Positions 18,040 through 28,248 of a stretch of 64,000 nt of DNA are shown in pieces. Numbering within the stretch: the first letter of the stretch is position 1; each line of letters starts with the position of its first letter. The DNA lies in assembly GCF_000721495.1 (NCBI RefSeq), contig NZ_JOHY01000008.1, positions 1 to 64,000 on the forward strand, in the 5' to 3' direction. Position numbers and translations under genes: made by a program. The notes beneath the pieces were generated by a model. It was not told the origin of the DNA. It saw nothing but the letters and a program-made list of their open reading frames with translations, and did no database searches. Origin of the DNA: Streptomyces sp. NRRL F-5123. GTDB taxonomy: Bacteria; Actinomycetota; Actinomycetes; Streptomycetales; Streptomycetaceae.

Positions 18040-18760
18040 TCACGGAAAGTTGGCAGTCCAGCCTCGTCCCTATCCTCTGGAGTTCCGGGCGCGCGCCGTC
18101 GCGCTGGCAAGCAGGCCAAGCAGACCGCGGTCGAGCTCGGCATACATCCGGTCACATTTTCGAAGTGGTGCGGCAGGACGACATCGACGACGGGCAGCGA
18201 GCGGGAACACCGTCGAGCGAGTCTGCTGAGTTGCGGGCTGCTCGCCAGCGGATCCGTGAGCTGGAAACCGAGCTGGGAATCGCCCGGCAGGCGCCGAGGT
18301 TCCTCGGCGAGGACAAGCCCCGCCCCAAAGGCTCTACCCGGTGATCGACCGACTTGTCGATGCCGGGGAGCCGGTCGACCGATGCTGCCGGATCCTCGGG
18401 GTCGCCCGGCAGAACTACTACAAGCACAAGCGCACGCCGGCCACACCGCGACAGCTGCGGCGGGACTGGCTGACCGGACTGATCCGGGAGGTCCACGCCG
18501 CCTCCCGTGGCACCTACGGCTACCGCCGTGTTCACGCCGAGCTCACCATGGGCATGGGCATCCGGGTCTGTTCCAGGACCGCTGCTGATGACACAGGCCG
18601 GGATTCACGGCTTGCCCGGGCTGGCGCGCATCAAGCGGCTGCGGCGCGTCGTCACCTCCGAGGACCTGGTCAATCGCAATTTCCACCGGTTGCGTCCCGA
18701 ACTCCCATCGAGTACGAGCTACTCTCCGAGAACCACACCATTCGGGCTGCCGGTTAGCCA
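18040..18760 (+). mobile_element. IS3-family insertion sequence remnant
   Basis: Decayed orfA and orfB in several frames. OrfA pieces: YPLEFRARAVALA, then TAVELGIHPVTFSKWCRQDD and ESAELRAARQRIRELETELG (HTH plus coiled coil). OrfB piece: VIDRLVDAGEPVDRCCRILG then VARQNYYKHKR and HAASRGTYGYRRVHAEL (the HTH_21 region). A last scrap reads GLPGLARIKRLRRVVTSEDL. The DDE catalytic part of orfB is missing, so the element is dead. It begins about 90 bases after the P450 gene. Confidence 0.75.
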
Positions 18761-18967
18761 CCAAGCCCGGAACCCAAATGGTGGGGCAGGTAAACCTGTC
18801 ACCCAACCCTGCACCAGACCCCACAGCCTCTTCCCTAATCTCGATGGAACCTACGTGATAGAGGGGCCGCTCGGCTGCCCATGAGGCACATTGGCCAGCA
18901 GGTCGGTTCAGATCCCTGACAGCCAAGTGGTCGTCGGGGAGACGCTGGGGCTCTGTTACATACACCC

Positions 18968-19305
18968 GTGATGTTCGGCTGGAAGCCAGGAACGCGGGCA
19001 GCAACGTGGGAGCGGGCGGACCAGTTTCTCCGCATCACCGGCGCCGTCCGCGACGGCGACGCCGTGTCCCGGCTGCGCGGCGCCGATTTCGCCGCTCTTT
19101 CCGACGGCCTCGGCATCCAGCAAGTCCAAGCCCTGATGACCCACCTGCCGATGGCGTCATTCCCCCAGTCAGCTTCGAGGGACACGCCTTCCAGCACGAG
19201 GTCAGCTTCGGCATAGGCTGGTCGGGATGCGGTGTCGATGCCGGTGAGATTCTCCGCGTCACCACCGAGGAGATGTACGCCAAGAAGCGAGTCCGCAACC
19301 GATGA
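18968..19305 (+). pseudogene. Frameshifted hypothetical ORF
   Basis: From 18968 the frame reads MMFGWKPGTRAATWERADQF and ITGAVRDGDAVSRLRGADFA. After about 19150 the plausible continuation is in another frame (DGVIPPVSFEGHAFQHEVSF, then GEILRVTTEEMYAKKRV), ending at 19305. The two halves together would make about 112 residues. Neither is recognised. It lies between IS3 debris and a tRNA fragment, so decay is likely. Confidence 0.3.
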
Positions 19306-19618
19306 CTCCTGTGGATGCCGGAAGAGGTTCGATGACTACCGGAGCTGCGCGGCCGATGAGACTGGAATTGACCATGCAAGGCTCTGCTGGGACTCGTTGA
19401 ACAGGTTGAGCTCCGATCTGGCAGTGCACCGGTCGGTTCAGCGGACTCGCCCGATGCGCAGCGGCATGGACCTTCGCCGTCGCAGATTCGCAGGTGAGCC
19501 AGAGCGGGGCGACTCGCTGTCGCACGGCTGCTTCTCGCACGGCTACCACGGACTCTGCATCATGAGGTGGCATCAGCCCTCACACGGTGGTGGACGGGAC
19601 AGAATTTGACCGGGGGTT
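19306..19618. other. No gene seen
   Basis: About 310 bases with only short overlapping frames on both strands and no ribosome-binding site or recognised motif. It is probably decayed DNA between the frameshifted ORF and the tRNA fragment. Confidence 0.4.
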
Positions 19619-19664
19619 TTGCTGGGGGTCGAGGGGCCGCAGGTTCAAATCTTGTCGTCCCGAC
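19619..19664 (+). other. 3' half of a tRNA-Pro(GGG), probable integration (att) scar
   Basis: The stretch from the anticodon loop (CTGGGGG) through the T arm (GCAGG, loop TTCAAAT, then CTTGT) to the acceptor strand CGTCCCG plus A reads as the 3' half of a tRNA-Pro with a GGG anticodon. The 5' half is absent: no D arm is recognisable upstream. Integrative elements commonly leave such 3' tRNA duplicates at one end. The identity is from memory of streptomycete tRNAs. Confidence 0.5.
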
Positions 19665-20302
19665 GGTGTTTTCACAGGTCAGAGCCCGTTCCCGCTTCGC
19701 GGGGAAGGCCTTTGACGTCTGTGATGTCCGATTCCGAATGTGAGAGCTTGTGAGAGGCACCGGCGGATGCCTGTATCTCCGCTGGCCAGCGCATCAGACG
19801 TGCGCGGTCACATGACACTTGTCGTTGGGCGTCGAACTTTTCCGGGGCCTCCGCGTCATGTGGTCCACGCAAGGGAACTCAAAGGCGTCGTCGAACGCCT
19901 CGGCGTTCCGCGGGAGTCCTCGTGCCCAAGCCATCGGCCACCGACCAATCCCGGAGTTCCACCGCGGGGTTTCCACGGGCCAGTGCGGTGGTACGCATGT
20001 ACGAGTCCGTTGACCACGTCGCGGCGGTGGGCGTGTCCGCGGGGGAGGAGCGGGGGCGGGGGGATCAATTCGTCCGGGGAGCTCGGAGCCGAGCGCATCT
20101 CCGGCCGCTGTACAGGTACGGCTGCGGTGGGGGCTCGGCTGCACCCTTCGCGCGCTGCCACCTCCTCCCTTGGCCCGGCGTGTCAGTGGCCTTCCACGGC
20201 ACGCCGGTCGGCCCCGGCCCTCACCGTGCCGTCGGTGGCCGCCATCCCTCGGGGCATCCTGGTCGTTTGCGTGGTGAAGCGTTTCTCCTAGAAGGAGTCT
20301 GA
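19665..20302. other. No gene seen; upstream region of the secreted beta-helix gene
   Basis: About 640 bases after the tRNA fragment. A short hairpin near 19689-19706 (TTCCCGC ttcg GCGGGGAA) could terminate transcription. Overlapping frames on both strands are proline/arginine-rich shadows. The promoter of the gene at 20303 should lie at the right end. No coding region is supported. Confidence 0.4.
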
Positions 20303-22231
20303 GTGAGCCGTCGACAGGACAGTTCCGTACCGACCGACTTCGCCGTCACCTCTTCCCGTCGTGGTGCAGCGCCCGGCGACCGTCCGGCCACCAGGCTGCC
20401 GGGTGCGGGCGAGAACTCCGGAACCGCTGTGAGCCGGCGCGGGATGCTGCTGCGGGGTGGGCTCGCCACTGCCGCGGGTGTCGGTGCGCTCGCCGCGTTG
20501 AGTGAGCAGCAGGCGGCCGCTGCCACCGCCGGTGTGGTCGGTGTCTACAACCCGTTCGACTACGGGGCGGTGGGCGACGGTTCCCACGACGACACGTCCG
20601 CGATCCAGGCGGCGCTGACCGCTGCCGGCGGCGACGGCGGCCAGATCGTGCTGATCCCCGGCGGATACAGCTACAAGCTGACCCGCACGCTGCACGTCTA
20701 CAACGGGACCACGGTCGTCGCCTACGGAGCGCATCTGTTCTGGGGTGCCACGGCCGCCGGGTCGATGATGAACGACGAGGGCGACATCGCCAGCCCCGCG
20801 AACTACTCGGGTTACACGAACCACTGGGACGTGTCGATATCGGGCGGCACGTGGGACGGGAAGGGCGTCGCGAGCCAGGGCTTCACGATCAACCACGGGC
20901 GCAACTATGTGATCCGTGATGTGACCGTACGCAACCTGACGACTTACCACGCGATCGACATCCAGGGCATGCAGCATGTGCGGATCGAGAACTGCCGCTT
21001 CGAGGGCTACACCAAGGGCAGTAACACCGCCATACGCGGTGCGATCCAGATCGACACCGGCGACGAGACGGGCGACGCGAACCCGTGCGACGACATCACG
21101 ATCCGCAACTGCTACGCCGGGACGTCGGACGAGTCGGGGGGCTGGGGAGGACTGGTCGACTGCCACAGCGTGGGCAGCACGCCGCACAGCCGGATCCGTG
21201 TCCTCGACAACGTCGCCGAGGACGTTTTGGACATAGCGATCCGCGCCTGCTCCTGGACCGAGTCGATCATCGAGGGCAACGTCGTCACCGACGCGGGCGG
21301 CCACGGCATCTACGCCGGGCTGGGAGAAACCACCAGCGGGTCCCGGCTCCTCATCCGCAACAACATCATCAAGAATCCCGGCGCCGGCGGCATCCGCGTC
21401 GACCCCTACACCCACCTCGTCCCGCCCGCAGCCCCTGTCAGCACCGGAAGCTGGTCGTACGTCGACATCGAGGGCAACCAGGTCTACGGGTCGTCCTCCA
21501 ACGGCATCTACCTCGCCTCCTGCCTGGTCGGCAGCATCTGCGACAACGAGGTCATCAAGGTGCAGACCCCTGCCAACTACTGCATCCAGGCGGGCGAGAT
21601 CACCGCGGGGAGCGCCTTCGGGGTGCAGTCCCTGACCGTGAAGAACAACCGGATGTACTCGACGGTCACCGCCGCGGTCCGGCTCAGCGGGACCTACGCG
21701 TGCCAGGTGACCGGCAACAAGATCATGGGCACGACCTTCACGCACGCATTCTCCTGCGGCGACGCGCAGCGCACGATCATCTCGCAGAACGACTGCACCA
21801 GCAGTGTCCCCGGCGATACGGGCAGCGGGCTGACTACTTCGACGTGGTTGACCGTCACCGCCAACTGCACTCTTGCCCTGGCCGCGCCACGGGGCCGCGC
21901 TGTCCCCTTCGACGCCTATACCGCCGCACCGGCATCGTGCGGCGACAACTTTCTGGACGGCGTCGCACCTGCCGTGCCGATGGTCACCACCGCCGGGACG
22001 GTCGTGATCACCCCGAGCGCGCCGTCCACCCCCACCAAGGCCACCGTGACCTTCCCCGACGGTCTGTTCACCACCGCCCCAATTGTTGTCGCCACCGCTC
22101 AGACCACCCTTCCCGGTAACGAGGTCACAGGAGTGGGCATCGGCAGCCGCTCCGCGACCTCTGTCGACATCTGGCTGACGCGCACGACGACCACCCAGAC
22201 GGCCATAGCCTGGCAGGCAACCGGCTCCTGA
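20303..22231 (+). CDS. Tat-secreted right-handed beta-helix protein (pectate-lyase-like)
   Basis: A 642-residue secreted protein starting at GTG 20303 with AGAAGGAG upstream. A twin-arginine signal, VSRRGMLLRGGLATAAG, near residues 44-60 is followed by a hydrophobic core and an Ala-rich cleavage region (about residue 75). The mature part opens with VYNPFDYGAVGDGSHDDTSA, the classic start of pectate-lyase-3/polygalacturonase-like helices. Asn/Gly-rich turns such as NYVIRDVTVRNLT and VRIENCRFEGY continue to about residue 520. The last 110 residues (TKATVTFPDGLFTTAPIVVA) look like a beta-sandwich. Likely a polysaccharide lyase or hydrolase, or a sugar-binding spike; the catalytic residues are not identified. 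Confidence 0.8.
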   Translation: MSRRQDSSVPTDFAVTSSRRGAAPGDRPATRLPGAGENSGTAVSRRGMLLRGGLATAAGVGALAALSEQQAAAATAGVVGVYNPFDYGAVGDGSHDDTSAIQAALTAAGGDGGQIVLIPGGYSYKLTRTLHVYNGTTVVAYGAHLFWGATAAGSMMNDEGDIASPANYSGYTNHWDVSISGGTWDGKGVASQGFTINHGRNYVIRDVTVRNLTTYHAIDIQGMQHVRIENCRFEGYTKGSNTAIRGAIQIDTGDETGDANPCDDITIRNCYAGTSDESGGWGGLVDCHSVGSTPHSRIRVLDNVAEDVLDIAIRACSWTESIIEGNVVTDAGGHGIYAGLGETTSGSRLLIRNNIIKNPGAGGIRVDPYTHLVPPAAPVSTGSWSYVDIEGNQVYGSSSNGIYLASCLVGSICDNEVIKVQTPANYCIQAGEITAGSAFGVQSLTVKNNRMYSTVTAAVRLSGTYACQVTGNKIMGTTFTHAFSCGDAQRTIISQNDCTSSVPGDTGSGLTTSTWLTVTANCTLALAAPRGRAVPFDAYTAAPASCGDNFLDGVAPAVPMVTTAGTVVITPSAPSTPTKATVTFPDGLFTTAPIVVATAQTTLPGNEVTGVGIGSRSATSVDIWLTRTTTTQTAIAWQATGS

Positions 22232-22517
22232 CACCCCACCCCCGCCGCAGCCCCAACCTCCCCGGCCGAGCCCGCCCCGGGGCGAAACCGGGCCGCCGGT
22301 CGCACAGTGGTTGCGCCGCGGCAGGCGGGGAGGAAGCCGAAGACGAACAGAGGCCCGGGGCTGGCCTCGGTGTACCGCCGGTGCCAGTGCAGGAGTGTCG
22401 CGGTGAAGGTGTCGGGCAGCCGCCTGAGTCCTGGACGTCAGCCTGTAGTCGCGGAAAAACCCGTAACGGCCGGTGGAGTTGACGCAAGGCCTCTGGGGAC
22501 GGGGCGCCCGGCCACCG

Positions 22518-22559
22518 GTGGGCCCTTCGGGGACGTGGCTCGTCTCCGAAGGGGCCCAC
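22518..22559 (-). terminator. Hairpin terminator for the 1784-residue secreted protein gene
   Basis: GTGGGCCCTTCGGGGACG and CGTCTCCGAAGGGGCCCAC form an imperfect stem of about 18 bp with one bulge and a short loop. It sits about 18 bases beyond the stop of the leftward gene and between two convergent genes, so it may end both transcripts. Confidence 0.6.
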
Positions 22560-22576
22560 GGGTGGTCCGGCAGGGG

Positions 22577-25500
22577 TCAGCCCAGGTGTGCGATCTGGGT
22601 GGGGGTGAGGGCCGTGCTCCAGAGGGTGACGTCGGACAGGGAGCCCTTCGCGTACCGGCCGAGCTGTAGGTCGCCCGTCCCGGTCCAGGGGGTTGTGAAG
22701 GAGTTGGGGGGCTGGGGGACGCCGTCGACGTAGAGCCGGATGGTCTTCGCGTCCCGGTCGTAGACGCCCACCAGGTGGGTCCAGACCCCGGTGTGGACGG
22801 CGTCGAGTCCGCTGTAGGACCGGGTGATGACCGGCGTGTCGACGTCGGAGCCGAGCCGGTTGAAGGTCCAGCCGTAGCCGGTGGAGTAGTAGAGCTGGAA
22901 GACGCTGGTGTGCACTCCCTGCGCGGCGACGAAGGTGCTGTTGGCCGAGGCGTCGTCGAGCTTGACCCACGCGGAGACGGTCATGCTGTTCGCGGTGTCG
23001 AGCACCGGCCCCGCGGTGGTGAGGTAGCCGGCGGCGCCGTCCAGGGCCAGGGAGCCGCCGTGGTCGGTGGTGTCCCAGGTCGCGGTGCCGTTCAGCGTCG
23101 CGTCATGGGCGCCGATGGCGTCGGCGGCGGTGGTGCCGCTCGTCTCGTCCAGGCGCCAGTGGGCGGCCGGGGTGGGTGCGCCGGTCCCGGTGCTGTAGAG
23201 CGCGTAGGCCTCCTGGTCGGTCAGGGCCCGGCCGTAGTTGCGGACATCGGCCATGGAACCGCTCAGCAGGTCGCCGGGGTTGTAGGCCCCGTCGAACAGG
23301 TCGCTGCCTATGTCGAGCCGGCCCCGGGCGTCCCAGGGGGTGTACGGGAAGGCGACCGAACTGGCCAGCACGCCGTCCACGTACAACCGCACGGCTGGCC
23401 GTTCCGGGTCGCTCGTGGCGTCGTAGACACCGGTGAGCAGTGTCCAGGTGTTCACCGCGGGCGCCGGGATGGCCGGGTTGTCGGTGGACTTGGAGCGCAT
23501 CAGCGTGGGATCGGCGGTGTCGGACGCGGAGCGGTTGAAGATCCACGCCTGGTAGGCGGGGGAGTAGTACAGGTCGAAGGCGTAGCTGGTGGTGCCGGCC
23601 GCGGCCATGACCGTCTGGTACTTGCTGAGATCGGTGACGTTCACCCAGGCCGAGACGGCGAAGCTCCGGGTGGTGTCCACACCCCAGTGCGTGGAGTGGA
23701 AGGATCCGGTGGCGTCCAGCGTGGCGGCGGGCATTGTACGGCCGGCGCCGTCGGTGGAGGTGCCCCAGGCGACGCCGCCGGTGGCGTCGGCGTGGTTGGC
23801 GGCGACGGCGTCGTGCGCGGTGCTGCCGCTTGTCTCGTCGAGTATCCACTCGTTGGCCGGGCCCGTTCCCGGGATTGTCCAGGTCACCGCCGTTCCGCCG
23901 TTGCAGGCGGCGAGGGCGAGCTGGGTGCTGAGGGTGGTGGTGGCGCCGGGGTCGGCCAGGCAGAGTCCGGAGTGCGGGTTCTTCACCTGCCCGTTGTCGA
24001 GGATCTGCCATTCCTGCGCGGGCGTGGCGTTGCAGGTGTAGAGCTGGACGAGGGAGCCGGCGGTGGTGCCGCCCGAGGCGACGTCCACGCAGACGTCACC
24101 GTGGCCGTGGGGACGGAGGGTCCCGTTGGGGTACTGGGTCCAGTTCTGCGCGGGGCTGCCGTTGCAGGTATAGACCTGCACCCTGGTCCCGCTGGTCACG
24201 TCGCCCTGGGGGTCGTCCATGCACAGGCCTGCCACCTTGGACGCCATCGGTCCGGTGGGCATGGCGGACGAGTGCGCCCAGCTGAGGTCCGCGATCTGCG
24301 CGGGGGTGAGGACAGAGTTCCAGGTCTGGACGTCGGAGACCTGGCCGTTGAAGTAGCTGCTGTGGTTGCCGCTACTGAAGAACTCCCCGATGTCGAAGGA
24401 GCCGGTCGCGTTCCAGGACGTCCTGGTATGGGTCGTCGTCCCCTGGAGGGCCCCGTCGACGTACAGCGACATGGCGGACGTGCCGGGGTCGTACGTGGCC
24501 ACCAGGTGTGACCAGGCGCCGGCGAGCGCCGCGTGCACGTGCGACGTCGCGATGTCCCACGCCGGACCGGTGTCGGAGGTGGCCATGGCGAAGCGCCAGC
24601 TTCCGTCGGCGGAGTTGGAGTACAGCACGAAGCCGGGTTCGACGGTGGCTTCCTGCTCGACGACCTTGCTGTCCAGTGCCTCGGGCCTGACCCAGGCGGA
24701 GACGGTGAAGGTCCCGTTGGTGGCCACGGCCGGGCCGGTGGTGGTGAGCACGCCGGCGCTGGTGCCGTCGAGGTCGACGTCCGGGCTGTGCAGGTCGTCG
24801 CCGTCGTTCCAGGTGGCGCCGGTGCCGCCGTGCAGGGTGAGGGTGCCGACGGTGTCGGCCGCGGTGTCCACGTTGCCGTCCGTGCCGTCCGTCAGGGGCC
24901 AGGCGTGGCCGGCGTGCGTGATGGCCTGGGTGGGACGGGAGGACAGCGTCGTGCCGTTGAACAGACGCGGAGTGATCGTGCCGGTGGAGCTGACGGTGCG
25001 CAGGTCGGCGGTGCCGTCGCCGTTGAGGTCGGCGGCCTGGATGATGGGCAGCGACGCGGCCTGGTATCCGCTCGCGGCCACGAGGACCGGGGCGGCCTGG
25101 GAGCCGTTGGCGAGGTTGGCCAGGTCGGTGGCGGAGTAGTGGTACAGGGCTCCGCTGGTGTCGTTGCGGGCGAACAGCTCCGGCATGCCGTCGGTGAGGG
25201 CGGCGGTGATGGTCCAGCCGGTCCAGTCACCGCTTCCAGTCGGGCCGGTGGCAGAGATCGGTATGGCGTTGTCAATGCCGCCGAAGGCACCGGGGAAGGG
25301 GAAGCCGGGCTCGTCCAGAAGCTGGCCGTTGTCGATCACCAGGAGGTCCGGATAGCCGGTCGATAGCGGCTCCCCGTTGAGAACGTGGTAGAGGTTTCCG
25401 CCGGTAGTGACGCTGGTAGCGATGTGGCCGTCGTCGTCGGTGAACGCCGGGGAGCTGACGTTGACCTCGTCGCCGCTGTAGGGGCTGAGCGGGGATCCGT

Positions 25501-27931
25501 CGCCGTTGCCGTAGAGGATCGTGCCGGCGCCGGTGGCGGGGTTGTAGTCCAGGACGTCGTTGAACCCGGCTCCGGTGCCGAAGTGCCCCGTGACGGCCTG
25601 GGTGCCGTCCCAGTCGGCCGACGAGCCAGCCGAGTTGACCCCGGTGCCCTGCGCGCCGAGGTTCGTCGTGACCGCGGCGGCCTGGCCGGCGGAGTTGCCG
25701 TTGGCGAGCCACAGGCCGCTGGGCAGCCCCGCCTGCTTGCCGACGATCGTGAGGTCGGCGGCGCCGTCCCCGTTCATGTCGCCGTCGCCGGCGGTGTCGG
25801 CGGGCGAGGCGGTGATGACGCAGTTGCCCGTGTCACCGATGTTGCCGCCGGGCGAGACGGCTGTGACGGACAGTACGTTCGTCCCGCGGGTGGGCGTGAC
25901 GCGGATCGAGGAGGTGGTGGTGGAGACGGGCGCCGCGCCGTTGAGCTGGTAGAGGTAGCTGGACGGTGTCGTGCCGGAGCTCGCGGAGAGAGTGAAGGCG
26001 GTAGGGACGCCCACCTGGTACTCCGCCGGGCTGTCCGGGTCGCTGCACTGCATGCTGGCGGAGTCGGTGATGACCGGGGCGCCGGGCCTGGAAGCGTCGA
26101 ACTGGAACTTGCAGGTCGAGGACGTCGCGGAGGAGTAGGTGCCGTCCGAGGAGCTGACGTTCCACGACACGCCCATCAGGGAACCGCCGGCCGCGGCCTC
26201 GAGGACGGGCTTTTTCAGGATGTAGGCAGCCGATTTTCCGGAAGCGACGGACACCGTGCCCTTGGCGATCTGGGCGCCGCCGGTGGTCTTGGTGGCGTTG
26301 AAGGTCACCTTGAGAGTGCCGCCGTCGGGGTCGGAGGCCTTGGCGTAGAGGGTGACGTCTCCGTCGCCGACCGTCTTGACCGCGGTGCAGCTCGTCGCCG
26401 GGGAACTGCTCCGGCTCGTGGGCGTGTCCGGCTTGTGGTCGTACGTGGTCGAGATCGACATGGTGGAGTGGTCGAACTTCTTCCACCCGTATTTGTCGCC
26501 CTCGTCGGCCGCGTACAGGCCCAGGGTGATGCTGGACGCGGTCTTGGCGTTGGCGATCGACTGCATGGCCGACTTGATGTCGAAGCCCACGGAGTGGTTG
26601 GGGCAGTCGGCGCTGTAGCCGTAGGCCACGGTCTGGCTGTCCAGCAGGGTCCCCTTGCTGGGCCGGTGGTTCCAGGTGGTGGAACTGGAGATCGCCCCGG
26701 TCTGGTAGAGGTCGACCTCCCTCTTCTCCGTGCACGACGGCGCGTGGGTCTCGGTGGCGTAGAAGGTGGAGGACATGATCGTCGCGCCGTAGATCTGGCT
26801 GCTCACGGAGAGCTTGGCGAAGCTCTCGGCCGTGTAGTACGGGGCGTCCCAGCCGTTGTACCCGACGCGCAGTCCCTCGCTGTTGGTGGTGCCCCAGTAG
26901 CTGGTGTCCGGCCAGTGCGAGTCGACGTAGGTCCAGTTCTGGAGCTTGCCGCCGCTCGCGGTGTAGGACGGGTCGATGTAGAGCGGGTAGACCGTCGAGG
27001 CGCCGGTCAGCAGGCCGGAGTCCGACGTGAGGCGGATGGCGCCCGAGGCGACCCTGGCCGTGAGGGAGGCGACGTGCGCGTCCGGGCCGGGGGCCTGCGC
27101 CGTCGAGGCCGCAGGGTCGCCGGTGCCCGGGACCCGCGGGCCGGCAGGGGCGTCCAGGGCCCGGGCCTTGGACGACGTGGTGGTGGCCGAGTCCCACATC
27201 AGGGGGGCGGGGGCGGCGAAGACGGTGTTGCCGGAGGTGTCTTTGGCCCGGATGTTGCCGGCTGCGTCGGCGGAGAGGGTGACGTTGTGGGTGTTGGCGG
27301 GGAAGTTGAGGGTGGTCAGGGCGGGGTTGGCGGCGGCCTGGGCGTTCTTGACGACGAGGACTTCGGAGAAGCCGCCCTGGGGGTCGGCGGTGACCTTCAG
27401 GTCGATGTCCGGGAGGACGTCGGTGTAGGTGGCGGTCCGGCCGTCGAGGGTGGGTGTGGGGAGGGAGGGGATGGAGGTGGGCAGGGACAGGGACAGGGAT
27501 CGTCCGAGGTCCTTCATCTGGGCCAGCGGTCCGCTGCCGCCGCCGGACAGGGTGAGTTCGTCGGTGGTCAGGGCGGGGGTGAGGGTGCCGTCGGAGCGGC
27601 GGACCAGGTCGGCGTCCAGCGGTTTCCACGCGCCGCCGGTGTATTTGCGTATGGGGGCGACGGACTCGGTGCGGGTGAAGGTGCCGTCGGGGTTGGCGAC
27701 TTCCTGGGTCGTCGGGGTGGTGGCCGCGTCCACGGTCACGGGCTTGCCGGTGGCCTGGGCTTTGAGGGAGGCGTGCGGCCCGTCCAGCGGGCCGGCTGAC
27801 GCCGGGTCGGATGTTGCGGGCGGTGGCGGGGTGTCCGCGTTCGCGGGTGAGTTCCACCCGTTGACGGACAGCGCGCTGAGCGTCGCCGCGAGGACGATGC
27901 CGAGAGCGCGGCGTTGAGGACGTGGCTTCAC
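22577..27931 (-). CDS. Giant secreted LamG / ricin-B-lectin / VCBS-like protein
   Basis: A 1784-residue protein starting at GTG 27931. Sec signal peptide: basic MKPRPQRRALG, hydrophobic AIVLAATLSALSVNG-type core, then ANA at about 31-33. A beta-rich region to about residue 520 includes YPLYIDPSYTASGGK and TYWGTT-like modules typical of DNRLRE/wall proteins in actinobacteria. Next is a low-complexity region, then FG-GAP-like DGDMNGDGAADLTIVG and DLNGDGTADLRTV. Three LamG sandwiches lie near 1030-1215, 1350-1560 and 1570-1784 (FTVSAWVRPE, FAVSAWVNVTD, MTVSAWVKLDD). A ricin-type trefoil lies between the first two (VCVDVASGGTTAGSLVQLYT). It likely binds glycans on the cell surface. It is divergent from the Rhs gene; such pairs are common in actinobacteria. 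Confidence 0.85.
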   Translation of the reverse strand: MKPRPQRRALGIVLAATLSALSVNGWNSPANADTPPPPATSDPASAGPLDGPHASLKAQATGKPVTVDAATTPTTQEVANPDGTFTRTESVAPIRKYTGGAWKPLDADLVRRSDGTLTPALTTDELTLSGGGSGPLAQMKDLGRSLSLSLPTSIPSLPTPTLDGRTATYTDVLPDIDLKVTADPQGGFSEVLVVKNAQAAANPALTTLNFPANTHNVTLSADAAGNIRAKDTSGNTVFAAPAPLMWDSATTTSSKARALDAPAGPRVPGTGDPAASTAQAPGPDAHVASLTARVASGAIRLTSDSGLLTGASTVYPLYIDPSYTASGGKLQNWTYVDSHWPDTSYWGTTNSEGLRVGYNGWDAPYYTAESFAKLSVSSQIYGATIMSSTFYATETHAPSCTEKREVDLYQTGAISSSTTWNHRPSKGTLLDSQTVAYGYSADCPNHSVGFDIKSAMQSIANAKTASSITLGLYAADEGDKYGWKKFDHSTMSISTTYDHKPDTPTSRSSSPATSCTAVKTVGDGDVTLYAKASDPDGGTLKVTFNATKTTGGAQIAKGTVSVASGKSAAYILKKPVLEAAAGGSLMGVSWNVSSSDGTYSSATSSTCKFQFDASRPGAPVITDSASMQCSDPDSPAEYQVGVPTAFTLSASSGTTPSSYLYQLNGAAPVSTTTSSIRVTPTRGTNVLSVTAVSPGGNIGDTGNCVITASPADTAGDGDMNGDGAADLTIVGKQAGLPSGLWLANGNSAGQAAAVTTNLGAQGTGVNSAGSSADWDGTQAVTGHFGTGAGFNDVLDYNPATGAGTILYGNGDGSPLSPYSGDEVNVSSPAFTDDDGHIATSVTTGGNLYHVLNGEPLSTGYPDLLVIDNGQLLDEPGFPFPGAFGGIDNAIPISATGPTGSGDWTGWTITAALTDGMPELFARNDTSGALYHYSATDLANLANGSQAAPVLVAASGYQAASLPIIQAADLNGDGTADLRTVSSTGTITPRLFNGTTLSSRPTQAITHAGHAWPLTDGTDGNVDTAADTVGTLTLHGGTGATWNDGDDLHSPDVDLDGTSAGVLTTTGPAVATNGTFTVSAWVRPEALDSKVVEQEATVEPGFVLYSNSADGSWRFAMATSDTGPAWDIATSHVHAALAGAWSHLVATYDPGTSAMSLYVDGALQGTTTHTRTSWNATGSFDIGEFFSSGNHSSYFNGQVSDVQTWNSVLTPAQIADLSWAHSSAMPTGPMASKVAGLCMDDPQGDVTSGTRVQVYTCNGSPAQNWTQYPNGTLRPHGHGDVCVDVASGGTTAGSLVQLYTCNATPAQEWQILDNGQVKNPHSGLCLADPGATTTLSTQLALAACNGGTAVTWTIPGTGPANEWILDETSGSTAHDAVAANHADATGGVAWGTSTDGAGRTMPAATLDATGSFHSTHWGVDTTRSFAVSAWVNVTDLSKYQTVMAAAGTTSYAFDLYYSPAYQAWIFNRSASDTADPTLMRSKSTDNPAIPAPAVNTWTLLTGVYDATSDPERPAVRLYVDGVLASSVAFPYTPWDARGRLDIGSDLFDGAYNPGDLLSGSMADVRNYGRALTDQEAYALYSTGTGAPTPAAHWRLDETSGTTAADAIGAHDATLNGTATWDTTDHGGSLALDGAAGYLTTAGPVLDTANSMTVSAWVKLDDASANSTFVAAQGVHTSVFQLYYSTGYGWTFNRLGSDVDTPVITRSYSGLDAVHTGVWTHLVGVYDRDAKTIRLYVDGVPQPPNSFTTPWTGTGDLQLGRYAKGSLSDVTLWSTALTPTQIAHLG

Positions 27932-28248
27932 GTGGCAGTTCCCATAGCTCGTGGAGACGGGGCCTGAACCCGGTGCGGACAGGCCAGCCGGTTACCGCAT
28001 CAGTGGACAGTGCGTGAAGCTTGTGTGGATGACCGGTGTGCATGGGGTTGCCCGGTTCGCCCTTCGAGGTGCTGTGAATCGTTTCGATATCGTGATCATG
28101 TCAGGAGTGGGATGCGAATAATGACGGAGTCGTCCCCATCGGCACCCGGGTCGACGGCGTGCCATGATCGCTCGGCTGCGGACCCGTAGGGGTCGCGGTA
28201 GGTCATGACGGGCCCTCGTCGGCCCGCAGGTGGGGGTGGGTGCAAACC
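27932..28248. promoter_or_regulatory. Divergent promoter region between two secreted giants
   Basis: A 317-base gap between the divergent starts of the LamG giant and the Rhs toxin. It contains a relatively AT-rich patch (ATCGTTTCGATATCGTGATC, near 28077-28096) that includes the short palindrome ATCGTTTCGAT-like arms and may hold promoters or an operator. No exact -10/-35 pair is claimed. Confidence 0.35.

Noticed and set aside
19595..19664. A complete functional tRNA
   Set aside because: CGGGAC upstream could pair with the acceptor strand, but no D arm exists and the length and spacing are wrong; only the 3' half is tRNA-like.
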